The notes: generated by a model from the letters alone, not told the origin. DNA of 64,000 nt from Antarcticibacterium flavum (GCF_006159205.1 NZ_CP040812.1:1178001-1242000); one strand, 5' to 3'; numbered from the stretch's first letter, positions 9,474-18,909 are shown. Translations and numbers: made by a program.

Positions 9474-10652
9474 CTAATACTCAAACCGCCCAAACTCACT
9501 TTCAATCGTAAGTTTCTTCGAGTCTGCCGCTTCTACTCTCCCAACAATTTTTGCATCTACATTGAAAGATTTTGAGATCGCAATAATATCTTCAGCAATA
9601 TTTTCATCAACATATAATTCCATCCTGTGGCCCATATTAAAAACCTGGTACATCTCTTTCCAGTCGGTTTTGCTTTCCTGCTGGATAAGTTTAAAGAGTG
9701 GCGGAACATCGAATAGGTTGTCCTTTATGATATGTAAATTATCTATGAAGTGAAGGATCTTGGTTTGAGCTCCTCCACTGCAATGAACCATTCCTTGTAT
9801 TTCCTTATTGGTATAATTGCCAAGGATCTTTTTGATTACCGGAGCATAGGTCCTGGTAGGTGATAATACCAATTTCCCAGCATCCAGAGGTGAGTCCTCT
9901 ACAGCATCTGTAAGCTTTTTTGTTCCGGAATATATAAGCTCCTGTGGGATATTATCATCAAAACTTTCGGGATATTTTTCAGCTAAAATTTTAGAGAATA
10001 CATCGTGACGGGCAGATGTGAGCCCATTACTTCCCATTCCGCCGTTATACTCCTTTTCGTAGGTAGCCTGTCCATAAGACGAAAGACCAACAATGACATT
10101 TCCGGGTTTGATGTTTGAGTTATCAATAACATCAGCTCTTTTCATCCTGGCAGTCACGGTAGAATCCACTATTATGGTACGCACAAGGTCACCAACATCG
10201 GCAGTTTCCCCACCGGTGGAATGTATTTCTACCCCAAACTCCTTAAGGTCTGCCAGCAATTCTTCTGTGCCGTTTATGATGGCAGAGATCACTTCGCCGG
10301 GAATTAGATTCTTATTCCTTCCAATTGTTGAAGAAAGCAGGATATTATCTGTAGCCCCCACACAAAGCAGGTCATCAATATTCATTATAAGGGCATCCTG
10401 GGCAATCCCTTTCCAAACCGTAATATCTCCGGTTTCCTTCCAGTACATATAGGCCAGGGAAGATTTTGTTCCCGCACCATCGGCATGCATGATAAGGCAA
10501 TACTCCTCATCACCAGTAAGATGATCTGGGACGATCTTGCAAAAAGCTTGTGGAACCAAGCCTTTATCTACATTCTTTATCGCGTTATGAACATCCTCTT
10601 TTCCTGCAGAGACACCTCTGCCAGCATACCTCTTACTTATTTCCTCACTCAT
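9474..10652 (-). CDS. purM: Phosphoribosylformylglycinamidine cyclo-ligase (AIR synthetase)
   Basis: ATP-dependent ring closure of FGAM to AIR in purine synthesis. The start at 10652 gives MSEEISKRYAGRGVSAGKED, the usual N-terminus; the open frame extends 22 codons further upstream but that part has no family likeness. Residues such as MHADGAGTKSSLAY (near 53), NIDDLLCVGA (near 88), STGGETADVGD (near 143) and GLSSYGQATYEKEYNGGMGSNG (two adjoining parts, near 189) are the PurM ATP- and substrate-binding landmarks. At 392 residues it is the long Bacteroidota form. It lies downstream of glnN but behind a terminator. Confidence 0.93.
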   Translation of the reverse strand: MSEEISKRYAGRGVSAGKEDVHNAIKNVDKGLVPQAFCKIVPDHLTGDEEYCLIMHADGAGTKSSLAYMYWKETGDITVWKGIAQDALIMNIDDLLCVGATDNILLSSTIGRNKNLIPGEVISAIINGTEELLADLKEFGVEIHSTGGETADVGDLVRTIIVDSTVTARMKRADVIDNSNIKPGNVIVGLSSYGQATYEKEYNGGMGSNGLTSARHDVFSKILAEKYPESFDDNIPQELIYSGTKKLTDAVEDSPLDAGKLVLSPTRTYAPVIKKILGNYTNKEIQGMVHCSGGAQTKILHFIDNLHIIKDNLFDVPPLFKLIQQESKTDWKEMYQVFNMGHRMELYVDENIAEDIIAISKSFNVDAKIVGRVEAADSKKLTIESEFGRFEY

Positions 10653-10790
10653 GAATATGAAATTTAAAGCTGCCCCAAAGATACATGCTTTTGATTTTTT
10701 TGAAGGCCCGCGGCTCATTGTTTCTTTAGCTTTTTATGTAGAATTAGGGAGCAAAAACGGGAAATCCTCAGGAATTCCAACTAAAAAGCA

Positions 10791-10812
10791 AAGCCCCGCA
10801 ATCGCGGGGCTT
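10791..10812 (-). terminator. Rho-independent terminator after glnN
   Basis: 9-bp perfect stem AAGCCCCGC with the loop AATC; T-rich on both exits, so it can also work on the plus strand. It follows the glnN stop at 10830 on the minus strand. Confidence 0.85.
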
Positions 10813-10829
10813 TTATTAATTTCTAGTAA

Positions 10830-13016
10830 TTATCGGGTAAATAATAATTCCCTGTACTTGGTCAAAGGCCAGATCTCGTCATCTACAACCAATTCCAGTT
10901 TATCACAATGATATCTTATCTTTTCAAAATAAGGCTTCACATTATCACAATAAGCATGGGCTTTTTTATCTGCATCCTCGATCTTATTAGCTTTCTTCCT
11001 CTCCTCGATCATATCGTTGATATCACTGTTTATATTCTCAATATGATCTGATATCTCAGTAATAAGTTCAAGTTGTTCCTTGGAATGCTTTTTAAAATCT
11101 TTTTCAAAGATCTCTTTAAGCCCTCTTACGTTCTCCAGGAGGATATTTTGATACTTAATACCTGTTGGGATCACGTGGTTGCGTGCTATATCGCCAAGGA
11201 TACGTCCCTCTATCTGGATACGCATTGCATATTCCTCCAATTCTATCTCGTGACGTGCCTCGACCTCTTTTTTATTCATAACGCCCATTTCCTCAAACAG
11301 TGCTATGGTTTTTTGGGAGATCTGAGCTTTTAAGGCGGTAGGTGTAGTTTTATTATTACTTAGACCTCTTTTTGCCGCCTCTTCCTGCCATGCATCACCG
11401 TAACCATCTCCTTCGAACCTAATTTTTTTAGAGTCCTTGATATATTCTCTAAGGATATTAAAGATGGCATCATCCTTCTTCATCTTTTTACTCTTGATCA
11501 ATTCATCTACCCTGGATTTGAAATCTGTAAGCTGTTTAGCTACTATGGTATTAAGAACAGTCATAGGGTTAGCACAGTTGGCTTGAGAGCCCACTGCACG
11601 GAATTCGAATTTATTACCGGTGAACGCAAAAGGCGAAGTCCTGTTCCTGTCGGTATTATCAAGCAGTACATCAGGGATCTTACCTACTACGTTCAGCTTA
11701 AGTTCTGTCTTTTCCTGCGGTGATAACTTCCCGTCAGTAACCTTTTCAAGTTCGTCCAGCACTTCGGTTAACTGACTTCCTATGAAAGCAGAAATGATTG
11801 CGGGAGGAGCTTCGTTGGCACCAAGACGGTGGTCATTTGAGGCACTCGCTATAGTGGCCCTAAGCAATTCTTCGTGATCATGAACAGCCTTTATCGTATT
11901 GATAAAGAAAGTAAGGAACTGCAGGTTCTTCATTGGCGTGGAGCCTGGACCTAATAAATTTACACCGGTATCAGTCGCCAGGGACCAGTTATTATGTTTT
12001 CCACTTCCGTTTATCCCGGCAAATGGTTTTTCATGGAAGAGCACCTTAAAATTATGTCTTTCTGCCACCTTGTCCATAACATCCATCAAAAGGGAATTAT
12101 GATCTACTGCAAGGTTGGCCTCCTCAAAAATTGGCGCAAGTTCAAATTGGTTTGGCGCTACCTCATTATGTCTTGTCTTAACAGGGATCCCAAGGTACAT
12201 ACATTCAATTTCCAGGTCTCGCATATAAGCAAGAACTCTTGAAGGAATAGAACCAAAATAGTGATCATCCAGCTGCTGACCTTTGGCCGGGGAATGTCCA
12301 AGAAGGGTTCTACCTGAAAGTTGCAGGTCTGGCCTTGAAGCAGCAAGGGCTGAATCTATAAGGAAATACTCCTGTTCCCATCCAAGGGTAGCAGTAACCT
12401 TAGTAACATTCTTGTCAAAATATTTCGCTACATCTGTAGCAGCCTTGTCTACAGATTGTAAGGCACGCAGTAGCGGAGTTTTATAATCCAGGGCCTCTCC
12501 AGTATAGGATACAAAAACGGTTGGAATACATAAAGTTGTACCGTATATAAAAGCCGGGGAAGTAGGATCCCAGGCAGTATAACCCCTTGCTTCAAAAGTA
12601 TTTCGTATTCCCCCGTGAGGAAAACTGGATGCATCGGGCTCCTGTTGCACCAGTTGGCTTCCACCAAATTTCTCTATTGCCAACCCGTCGCCAATTGTTT
12701 CAAAAAAGGCATCGTGCTTCTCGGCAGTTGCTCCTGTTAAGGGTTGGAACCAGTGGGTATAATGTGTAGCTCCCTTGGAGATCGCCCACTCTTTCATTCC
12801 TGTTGAAATATGGTCGGCCACCACACGGCTTATTTTTAAACCGTTCTTATTGGCATCCATCACACTTTGATAAGCTTCCTTGGTAAGGAATTGCCTCATT
12901 ACCGTCTCATTGAAAACGTTCTTTCCAAATAGATCTGAACGGCGTTCAGTTTCGTCAATTTTTACCGGCTTGCGGTTTAAAGTTTCTTTTAAGGCCTGAA
13001 ATCTTAATGTAGACAT
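10830..13016 (-). CDS. glnN: Glutamine synthetase type III
   Basis: Makes glutamine from glutamate, ammonia and ATP. The 728-residue length and the dedicated N-terminal region (FGKNVFNETVMRQFL near residue 28, THYTHWFQPLTGATAEKHD near 82) mark the GSIII class typical of Bacteroidota. The catalytic core shows LGWEQEYFLID near 211, the NGSGKHNNWS ATP-loop near 331 and NRTSPFAFTGNKFEFRAVG near 447. Family members are cytoplasmic double-ringed dodecamers. It is a single gene with its own terminator. Confidence 0.97.
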   Translation of the reverse strand: MSTLRFQALKETLNRKPVKIDETERRSDLFGKNVFNETVMRQFLTKEAYQSVMDANKNGLKISRVVADHISTGMKEWAISKGATHYTHWFQPLTGATAEKHDAFFETIGDGLAIEKFGGSQLVQQEPDASSFPHGGIRNTFEARGYTAWDPTSPAFIYGTTLCIPTVFVSYTGEALDYKTPLLRALQSVDKAATDVAKYFDKNVTKVTATLGWEQEYFLIDSALAASRPDLQLSGRTLLGHSPAKGQQLDDHYFGSIPSRVLAYMRDLEIECMYLGIPVKTRHNEVAPNQFELAPIFEEANLAVDHNSLLMDVMDKVAERHNFKVLFHEKPFAGINGSGKHNNWSLATDTGVNLLGPGSTPMKNLQFLTFFINTIKAVHDHEELLRATIASASNDHRLGANEAPPAIISAFIGSQLTEVLDELEKVTDGKLSPQEKTELKLNVVGKIPDVLLDNTDRNRTSPFAFTGNKFEFRAVGSQANCANPMTVLNTIVAKQLTDFKSRVDELIKSKKMKKDDAIFNILREYIKDSKKIRFEGDGYGDAWQEEAAKRGLSNNKTTPTALKAQISQKTIALFEEMGVMNKKEVEARHEIELEEYAMRIQIEGRILGDIARNHVIPTGIKYQNILLENVRGLKEIFEKDFKKHSKEQLELITEISDHIENINSDINDMIEERKKANKIEDADKKAHAYCDNVKPYFEKIRYHCDKLELVVDDEIWPLTKYRELLFTR

Positions 13017-13134
13017 GTTGTGCTGTTGTTTTTAAAAATACATCAGCAAAAGTAAATGAATTTTTGAAACACCCCCTAAAAGTTGAGGGGTATTTTTATT
13101 AAAATTACCTTAATTTTATTGAAGACCCCCTTAA

Positions 13135-14079
13135 TTATTCTAAAAATGCCATTCCAATATATACCACATAGCCTACAAACAGGATGATTCCCTTATAACG
13201 ACTGAACTGGAATCTTTTTGGAAGAAATGCCAGTGGTATTAATATAAATGCAATACCCAGCATCCAGAATATATCAAAATTAAGAAGGGCGTCATTTACC
13301 AGGTTTATAGGTTGTATGATCGCAGTTATCCCAAGTACAGAAGCTATATTAAAGATGTTGGAACCTATTAGGTTTCCAAGCGACAAAGCCTTTTCCTTTT
13401 TAAGGGCAGCCATAACAGAAGCTGCAAGCTCGGGTACACTGGTACCTATCGCTATAACGGTAACCGAGATCACCCGTTCGCTTACCCCCAGCATTCCCGC
13501 TACATCAACGGCCCCGGTAACCAGCAATTCTGCTCCTCCCCATAAGGCGACCCCACCAATAACAAGCCAAACTATGATCTTGAAATTGGATATTTTTTCA
13601 AGAGCATCGTCAATTCCCTTTACTTCAATGTGTGCCCGGCGGCCGCGCCTTATAAGGAAAAAAAGATAGAGCGCAAGTAAGACCACCAGTATGATCCCCT
13701 CAACCCGGGAAAGTACATCACCACTACCCAGCAGAAAATATAGTGCAATGGAAAAAAGCATCATGACCGGCCAGTTGAATTTATAGAAATCCTTGTCAAC
13801 AGCCAGGGGAGTTATGATCGCAGTGATGCCCAGCACCAAACCTATATTTGCAATATTAGACCCAATGACGTTCCCCAGGGAAATATCAGAAAAACCATTT
13901 AGAGCAGCCTGCAAGCTTACCAGTAATTCCGGAGCTGAAGTAGCAAAGGAGACAACTGTTAACCCAATCACCATTTTAGAAAGTTTGAGTTTAAAAGATA
14001 GTGCTACTGATGATCTTACCAAAAACTCACCTCCTACTACTAGAAGGGTTAATCCTATAAGAATAAAAAGAATGCTCAT
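13135..14079 (-). CDS. Calcium/sodium antiporter (YrbG/CaCA family)
   Basis: A 314-residue inner-membrane cation/Ca2+ exchanger with about ten membrane segments. The two inverted alpha repeats are clear: SFATSAPELLVSLQAAL with GNVIGSNIANIGLVLG (near residues 45-80) and AIGTSVPELAASVMAAL with GNLIGSNIFNIASVLG (near 210-250). The acidic residue in each PE motif coordinates the cation. Length and layout are those of the bacterial YrbG type. Confidence 0.92.
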   Translation of the reverse strand: MSILFILIGLTLLVVGGEFLVRSSVALSFKLKLSKMVIGLTVVSFATSAPELLVSLQAALNGFSDISLGNVIGSNIANIGLVLGITAIITPLAVDKDFYKFNWPVMMLFSIALYFLLGSGDVLSRVEGIILVVLLALYLFFLIRRGRRAHIEVKGIDDALEKISNFKIIVWLVIGGVALWGGAELLVTGAVDVAGMLGVSERVISVTVIAIGTSVPELAASVMAALKKEKALSLGNLIGSNIFNIASVLGITAIIQPINLVNDALLNFDIFWMLGIAFILIPLAFLPKRFQFSRYKGIILFVGYVVYIGMAFLE

Positions 14080-14156
14080 CCTGGAAAAAATTTTAAACGA
14101 AGATAAAGAAAGATAGCTGTAGCAGCCTAATGCTATTTTAATAACTATAAAAACAG

Positions 14157-14185
14157 TTTAACAACTATTTTTTTCGTTATGTTTG
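14157..14185 (+). promoter_or_regulatory. Promoter of the secreted protein gene, shared with blaI
   Basis: TATGTTTG (14178-14185) fits TAnnTTTG, with GTTTA about 17 bases upstream. The block from AACTATTTTT to TTTG is nearly identical to the one in front of blaI, which suggests common control. Confidence 0.6.
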
Positions 14186-14204
14186 CATCTTAGGTTATAG
14201 ATCT

Positions 14205-15224
14205 ATGATGAATATCAAAAAAATTATCCTTTGTTTTGTCCTGCTCCTGCTTGCCAGCAGGCTCTATTCTCAAACTCATTTGGAAGGATTTGTATACAGT
14301 ACTATTGATTCCCTTGCATTACAAGGAGCATCGGTTTATTTTGACGGGACAAGCACAGGAGTTTCCACTACGGCAGAAGGCTATTTTAAAATTTCTCTTG
14401 AAGATGACACGACCAGCCCTTTGATCATTAGCTCCCTGGGATACGAATCTTTTATAATTAATCTGCCTTCGCAGCAATCTTCCAGGCCTTTAAAGATCTA
14501 CCTTAAAGAGAGCGAGGAATCCCTGGGAGAGGTTTATCTTGAATTTGATCCCTGGAGCCGTAAAAAGAAACTTGATATTTTTAAAAGGGAATTTCTTGGC
14601 AGGTCAGCCGCAGCTGCAAAATGCCGCATAAAAAATGAGAAAGTAATAAAACTTACTTATATCCCCTCCAAAGATATTCTGGTTGCCAGTGCAGCAGAGC
14701 CAATTAAGATTGTGAACAGGTACCTGGGCTATGAGGTAAATTATGACCTAAAGGATTTTAAAGTAGAATTTAGTACAGGCACATCAAATTTACGCCTTGT
14801 ACATATCGTTTACTTTGAAGGTACAAGCTTTTTCATGGATATTAGAAAAGTAACTCCGCGACGCTTTTTGAAGAATCGCGAAAAGGCATATACAGGTTCT
14901 ACCCTGCAATTCATGAGATCACTTGCAAATGGGAATCTCGAAGAAAATAATTTCAGGATCTTTAAAAAGAGTTATGAGGTACCACCCTATTCCCCATTTC
15001 GAATTGAGACAAAAAAAGGCTTAACCAAAGTGGAACTCGTCGAAGAAACTATTAATATACTGCACCGGGAGATAGACCAAAGTTCCTTAAAAACTTCAGG
15101 TAGCTTCTATATAGATAACCTGGGTAACCATACTCCTGCACAAAATGTATTGTTTTCCGGAGTAATGGGTAACCAACGAATGGCAGAAACCCTTCCGTTA
15201 AATTATAAAGAAACAGGGAACTAA
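14205..15224 (+). CDS. Secreted carboxypeptidase-regulatory-like domain protein
   Basis: A 339-residue exported protein. Residues 1-23 form a signal peptide ending near RLYSQ. Residues 24-105 are a CarboxypepD_reg-like beta-sandwich (LEGFVYSTIDSLALQGASVY ... STTAEGYFKI ... SSLGYESFII), the domain found at the N-terminus of TonB-dependent receptors. The remainder (110-339) is not recognised and has no barrel, so it is not itself a receptor. It precedes the BlaI/M56 pair on the same strand and shares their promoter sequence, so it is a plausible member of the same regulon. Confidence 0.7.
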   Translation: MMNIKKIILCFVLLLLASRLYSQTHLEGFVYSTIDSLALQGASVYFDGTSTGVSTTAEGYFKISLEDDTTSPLIISSLGYESFIINLPSQQSSRPLKIYLKESEESLGEVYLEFDPWSRKKKLDIFKREFLGRSAAAAKCRIKNEKVIKLTYIPSKDILVASAAEPIKIVNRYLGYEVNYDLKDFKVEFSTGTSNLRLVHIVYFEGTSFFMDIRKVTPRRFLKNREKAYTGSTLQFMRSLANGNLEENNFRIFKKSYEVPPYSPFRIETKKGLTKVELVEETINILHREIDQSSLKTSGSFYIDNLGNHTPAQNVLFSGVMGNQRMAETLPLNYKETGN

Positions 15225-15316
15225 GTTAAAGGCTCACCAGGTCTTCATTTAATTTTGAAAATTTTTCCTGAAAGAACCTTTAAAAAAATATTTTTGAACA
15301 AAACTAGAAATTTAGG

Positions 15317-15353
15317 TTTAAAACTATTTTTATCGTTATATTTGAAATAGTTT
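15317..15353 (+). promoter_or_regulatory. blaI promoter with a 9-bp dyad
   Basis: TATATTTG at 15337-15344 fits TAnnTTTG, with TTTA at 15317. A perfect inverted repeat AAACTATTT (15321-15329) / AAATAGTTT (15345-15353) brackets the -7 element, the expected place for an operator. BlaI-family repressors bind dyads; the link to this one is an inference. Confidence 0.6.
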
Positions 15354-15370
15354 ATATAATAGCTTATTAA

Positions 15371-15733
15371 ATGGAAAAACTTACCAACAAGGAAGAAGAG
15401 ATCATGCACATCCTGTGGAACCTCGAAAAAGCCTTTGTCAAAGAGGTGCTGGCAGAGATCCCTGAAGAGAACCTTCACTATAATACGGTCTCAACGATCA
15501 TAAGGAATATGGAGGAAAAAGGTTATGTTGCCCATAAAGCTTATGGCAAGACCCACCAGTATTATCCTGTGATCTCCAAAGAGGAATACAGAAAACAATT
15601 CATGAGTACGGCTACAAAAAAGTTTTTTGATAATTCCTACAAAAGCATGGTTTCCTTTTTTGCCAGGGAAGAAAAAATAAGTGCCGAAGAATTACGGGAG
15701 ATTTTGGACATTATTGAAAAAAAGAAAAAGTAA
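15371..15733 (+). CDS. BlaI/MecI/CopY family transcriptional repressor
   Basis: A 120-residue winged-helix repressor. The N-terminal helix-turn-helix covers LTNKEEEIMHILWNLEKAFV and NTVSTIIRNMEEKGYVAHK (recognition helix near residue 40); the C-terminal third is the dimerisation helix bundle (FFAREEKISAEELREILDII). In the classic system the partner metallopeptidase triggers inactivation of the repressor. The stop codon overlaps the M56 start by one base (TAATG), the normal tight arrangement. A dyad over the promoter suggests autoregulation. Confidence 0.93.
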   Translation: MEKLTNKEEEIMHILWNLEKAFVKEVLAEIPEENLHYNTVSTIIRNMEEKGYVAHKAYGKTHQYYPVISKEEYRKQFMSTATKKFFDNSYKSMVSFFAREEKISAEELREILDIIEKKKK

Positions 15734-18213
15734 TGGAAGATTTTTTAATATATCTCCTGAAAAGTGCCGGGCTGCTTAGCCTATTCTTTCTGTCCTATCA
15801 AATATTGCTGAAACAGGATACTTCTTTTGTAGCAAACAGGAAATTTCTCCTTGGTGGCCTAATTATCTCTGCAGTCCTCCCGGCGATAGTATTTACTAAA
15901 ACCATTTATATAGACGCAGTTCCTGCAACGTCGTTTTTCATTGCTGAAGAAGGATTACCCGTAACAGAAATAACCACAGCACCTGCAATTTCTCTCCCTG
16001 AGATATTCTTACTTATATATTTAGCCGGGGTATTCCTATTATTTGGCAGGCTTCTCCTTCAACTATTCTCCCTGGCTCTGTTGTTATTTAAAGGAAAGAT
16101 TACTACAAGAGGACAAATAAAGTATGTGGAGATCGACCGCAGACTGGCTCCTTTTTCGTTTCTCAATTTCATAGTATACAATCCAAATTTACATAGCGAT
16201 AAAGAATTAGAACATATTCTAAAACATGAAAAGGTCCACGTTTCCCAATGGCATACAATAGATGTTCTTATTGCCAACCTTAATCTTTTATACCAATGGT
16301 TTAATCCTTTTGCATGGCTCTATCTTAGAAACCTTCAGCAAAACCTGGAATTTATTGCAGACAGGGAGGCAGTCAAGGCTGTTTCCTGTAAAAAGGAATA
16401 TCAAAAGGCACTTGTGAAAATTTCCGTAGAAAATTTTAACCTGGCGCTCACCAATAATTTTTATCAATCTCTCATCAAAAAACGAATACTTATGTTAAAC
16501 AAAGCATCACAAAACAAGAACACCTCCTGGAAAGCAGTATTGATCCTCCCACTTCTATTGGCTTTCATTTTTTTGTTCAATGTGCGCACAGAGGCCCAGG
16601 TGCGTGAACCAAATGATACTCAAATTACCGGCCGCGCGAGTGATGCCGATATTTCTTTTTCCATTACCGCAAACACAAAGCAGGAGCAACTGGACCTGTA
16701 CAAAAAATTGGCAGCGAAACACAATGTGCTTCTTGAATTTAGCGAAGTACGCTACAACGAAAAAGATGTTTTAACTGCCATTAATGCTAATTTCATTGAT
16801 AAGGAAACCAACACCACAGGATCGATGAACAGGGAAAATCCAGATGGGATCAAAACTTTCGTTTTCCACTTTGGACCAAAAGGCACCGGATTTATTTCCA
16901 ATGACTCCCCCGCTGGCCGTACTGCCAAATATGCATTACAGGAACTGGAAGTGGATCCACTTTACATTATTAACGGAAAGAACTACAGCAGCAGCGAACT
17001 GGATGATAAAGCAATTAAGGTACAGGGAGAAGTATTTGCAGTAAGCCCAGAAGAGGCTATGAAAAAATATGGGGCAGAAGCAAAAAGCGGGGCTCTTATC
17101 ATTTCCAGCGGAATCATAATTGAGGATTTCCAGGCAGAACTTAAAAAGATAGACCAGGAGAATGCCGCTCTAATCAATGAATATGTAAGGATTGAAAAAG
17201 GAAAAAAGCCTATGGTAATAGGCCTCAACAATTCCCCCGGAAAGCATAAAGTTATAAGAGAATCCAAACCTTCTTCTTCCGGAAAAGTAATCAACATTAA
17301 AAATCTTAATACAGATGGTAAGGATCCCATATATATTTTAAATGGAAAGGTCCTAAAGGATGATGAAACACTCCTTAAAATCTCCACAGAGAATATAGAC
17401 AGCATCCAGGTCCTTAAAGGTAAGAACGCAGTGAGGCACTACGGTAAAGGCGCAAAGGATGGTGCGATACTCATTTATACAAAAAAAGATTCTACAGGAA
17501 ATGCAGGTACGGGTTCTCTCAAAAACTTCAGAAATAATAAAGTAATAGTTTCCACCGGACCAACCTTTACAAAAGATCGGAATATATCCATAACCTCTGC
17601 AAGAACTATTAAAAATGATACTACTTATAGCAGAGATTCTTCTTTCGTGAAATTGAGGGAATTTAGAGTAAATAAGGATAGTGTGGATATTATTGCAACC
17701 CAATATGGCACCCGGACTTTCCCCCAACGACAGGTTATAGTTAACAATCAGGGTCCACAGCCCCTTTATGTAATTAACGGGGAGGTAATGAAGAATTCCT
17801 TCGATATGAAAAGCCTGAAGCCGGAAAATATCTCTGCCATAAATGTACTTAAGGATGCAGCTGCAACAAGAATGTATGGGGAAAAGGCAAAACATGGAGT
17901 GATCGTGGTCACTACTAAAAATGCTGGAAAGAAGGCTCTAATAGGGAATAATGACCTTGGAATTGTAAACCCTTCCACAACAGACGAAGAACTAGAAGGG
18001 ATCAAGAGCAGGCTGAAGGATGCGGGTGTAAATATTAAATTTGAAAAGGTAAAACGCAACAGAGGAGGCCTTCTTACCTCCATAAAGATAAGCGCCCGTA
18101 CCTCCACCCAAAACGCTTCGGCCACATTTGAGGTGAATGACGGCATTCCTCCGGTTTACGTGGGTCTTATAAATAAAAAGCTGGTGGTCTCCTCGAATCC
18201 ACCGGGGCATTAG
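15733..18213 (+). CDS. M56 (BlaR1-type) metallopeptidase with three TonB-plug-like modules
   Basis: An 826-residue membrane sensor-protease. The N-terminal ~290 residues contain four membrane segments and a gluzincin site, HEKVH near residue 160 with EFIADREAV downstream as the third ligand region. The rest is extracytoplasmic. It holds three repeated plug-like modules, each of the form PLYIINGK...IxVLKGK...YGxxAKxGxIxVxT: near residues 398-455 (PLYIINGKNYSS), 532-590 (PIYILNGKVLKD) and 675-730 (PLYVINGEVMKN). Such modules recall the plug of TonB-dependent outer-membrane proteins. The C-terminus has another small domain. Coupled to the BlaI repressor upstream; the signal is unknown and no beta-lactamase is near. 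Confidence 0.88.
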   Translation: MEDFLIYLLKSAGLLSLFFLSYQILLKQDTSFVANRKFLLGGLIISAVLPAIVFTKTIYIDAVPATSFFIAEEGLPVTEITTAPAISLPEIFLLIYLAGVFLLFGRLLLQLFSLALLLFKGKITTRGQIKYVEIDRRLAPFSFLNFIVYNPNLHSDKELEHILKHEKVHVSQWHTIDVLIANLNLLYQWFNPFAWLYLRNLQQNLEFIADREAVKAVSCKKEYQKALVKISVENFNLALTNNFYQSLIKKRILMLNKASQNKNTSWKAVLILPLLLAFIFLFNVRTEAQVREPNDTQITGRASDADISFSITANTKQEQLDLYKKLAAKHNVLLEFSEVRYNEKDVLTAINANFIDKETNTTGSMNRENPDGIKTFVFHFGPKGTGFISNDSPAGRTAKYALQELEVDPLYIINGKNYSSSELDDKAIKVQGEVFAVSPEEAMKKYGAEAKSGALIISSGIIIEDFQAELKKIDQENAALINEYVRIEKGKKPMVIGLNNSPGKHKVIRESKPSSSGKVINIKNLNTDGKDPIYILNGKVLKDDETLLKISTENIDSIQVLKGKNAVRHYGKGAKDGAILIYTKKDSTGNAGTGSLKNFRNNKVIVSTGPTFTKDRNISITSARTIKNDTTYSRDSSFVKLREFRVNKDSVDIIATQYGTRTFPQRQVIVNNQGPQPLYVINGEVMKNSFDMKSLKPENISAINVLKDAAATRMYGEKAKHGVIVVTTKNAGKKALIGNNDLGIVNPSTTDEELEGIKSRLKDAGVNIKFEKVKRNRGGLLTSIKISARTSTQNASATFEVNDGIPPVYVGLINKKLVVSSNPPGH

Positions 18214-18232
18214 TAGTTAGAAAGGTTTTCGG

Positions 18233-18358
18233 TTTACCGTTTGCCGTTTGCCGTTTGCCGTTTGCCGTTTTCTGTTTTCTGTTTTCTGTTTTCTGTTTTC
18301 TGAAATCTGAAATCTGAAATCTGAAATCTGAAATCTATTTGGAATTTGGACATTGGAA
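18233..18358. repeat. Phase-locked heptanucleotide array, left of MITE copy 1
   Basis: Eighteen consecutive 7-nt units: TTTACCG x1, TTTGCCG x4, TTTTCTG x5, AAATCTG x4, then AAATCTA, TTTGGAA, TTTGGAC and ATTGGAA. Word changes never break the 7-nt register. It begins 19 bases after the M56 stop codon and ends at the inverted repeat of the MITE. Confidence 0.9.
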
Positions 18359-18359
18359 T

Positions 18360-18585
18360 CATTGTTGTCCGATTAAAATATGTGAAATCTTCCATAAACC
18401 TTTCTCTATATAGTCAGAGGTTATTTTACCTGCAATCAGGGGGTTGGTTTTGGATTTAAAATAGTTTAGGAGATTTCAAAATAGACAGCAAAATGTAAGT
18501 AACTATTTTTTAGGCACTCAGAATTTAGTCCAGGCTCTTTATTCTAGTAGCAAAGCGATCTAGACTCTTTTACCGGCCAACAATG
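18360..18585 (+). mobile_element. MITE copy 1 (226 bp, IS4-like ends)
   Basis: Non-coding element that starts CATTGTTGTCCGATTAAAA and ends with the reverse complement of nearly the same sequence (TTTTACCGGCCAACAATG). The same 226-bp sequence, diverged, lies at 50384-50609 and, inverted, at 28908-29131. Flanks ATTGGAAT / ATTTGGAAT are an imperfect target duplication. It is inserted in a heptad array. Confidence 0.85.
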
Positions 18586-18683
18586 ATTTGGAATTTGGAA
18601 TTTGTTTGATGTTTGGTGTTTGTTGTTTGGACTCACAACTTTCAACCCACAACCCACAACCCACAACCGACAACTGATAACAG
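18586..18683. repeat. Heptanucleotide array, right of MITE copy 1
   Basis: About fourteen 7-nt units, beginning with ATTTGGA words, passing to TGGTGTT and TGTTGTT types and then, still in register, to the complementary-looking ACAACCC/ACAACCG types. The strand composition flips from G/T-rich to A/C-rich in the middle. Confidence 0.8.
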
Positions 18684-18725
18684 ACTCCTCCCCTTCCAGG
18701 ATCCGGGGGGCTTCATCTTTTTTAT

Positions 18726-18733
18726 TACCTTTG
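18726..18733 (+). promoter_or_regulatory. -7 element for the 50-residue protein gene
   Basis: TACCTTTG fits TAnnTTTG, 24 bases before ATG 18757. Confidence 0.45.
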
Positions 18734-18756
18734 AAAGAACCGCCAAAACAAAAAAT

Positions 18757-18909
18757 ATGAAAAAGGCTTTTTTTAAACTGCTTTCAAAAGTAAATCAAAA
18801 AGTGCTACCCAGTTATTCAAAGCAGCAGCTGGACCTTCGCAAAGCCTCGAAGGCTCAAAAAGCTCTTATTGGCTGGAAGACCTGGGTGACCAAAAATTCT
18901 TTGGATTAA
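18757..18909 (+). CDS. Small basic conserved flavobacterial protein
   Basis: A 50-residue protein, MKKAFFKLLSKVNQKVLPS at the start and GWKTWVTKNSLD at the end, rich in Lys. Similar short proteins ending in a W-V-x-K-N-S-L motif are widespread in flavobacteria and are sometimes labelled SsrA-binding-like, which the length does not support. The frame is open 48 codons further upstream, but that part runs through heptad repeats and is not coding. It overlaps the convergent apt gene by 4 bases. Confidence 0.65.
   Translation: MKKAFFKLLSKVNQKVLPSYSKQQLDLRKASKAQKALIGWKTWVTKNSLD

Noticed and set aside
12449..12667. Frames opposite or shifted inside glnN, purM, nrdA and other long genes
   Set aside because: They overlap strongly supported genes and have no family likeness.
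18613..18756. N-terminal extension of the 50-residue protein
   Set aside because: It consists of heptad repeats and lies upstream of the -7 element.
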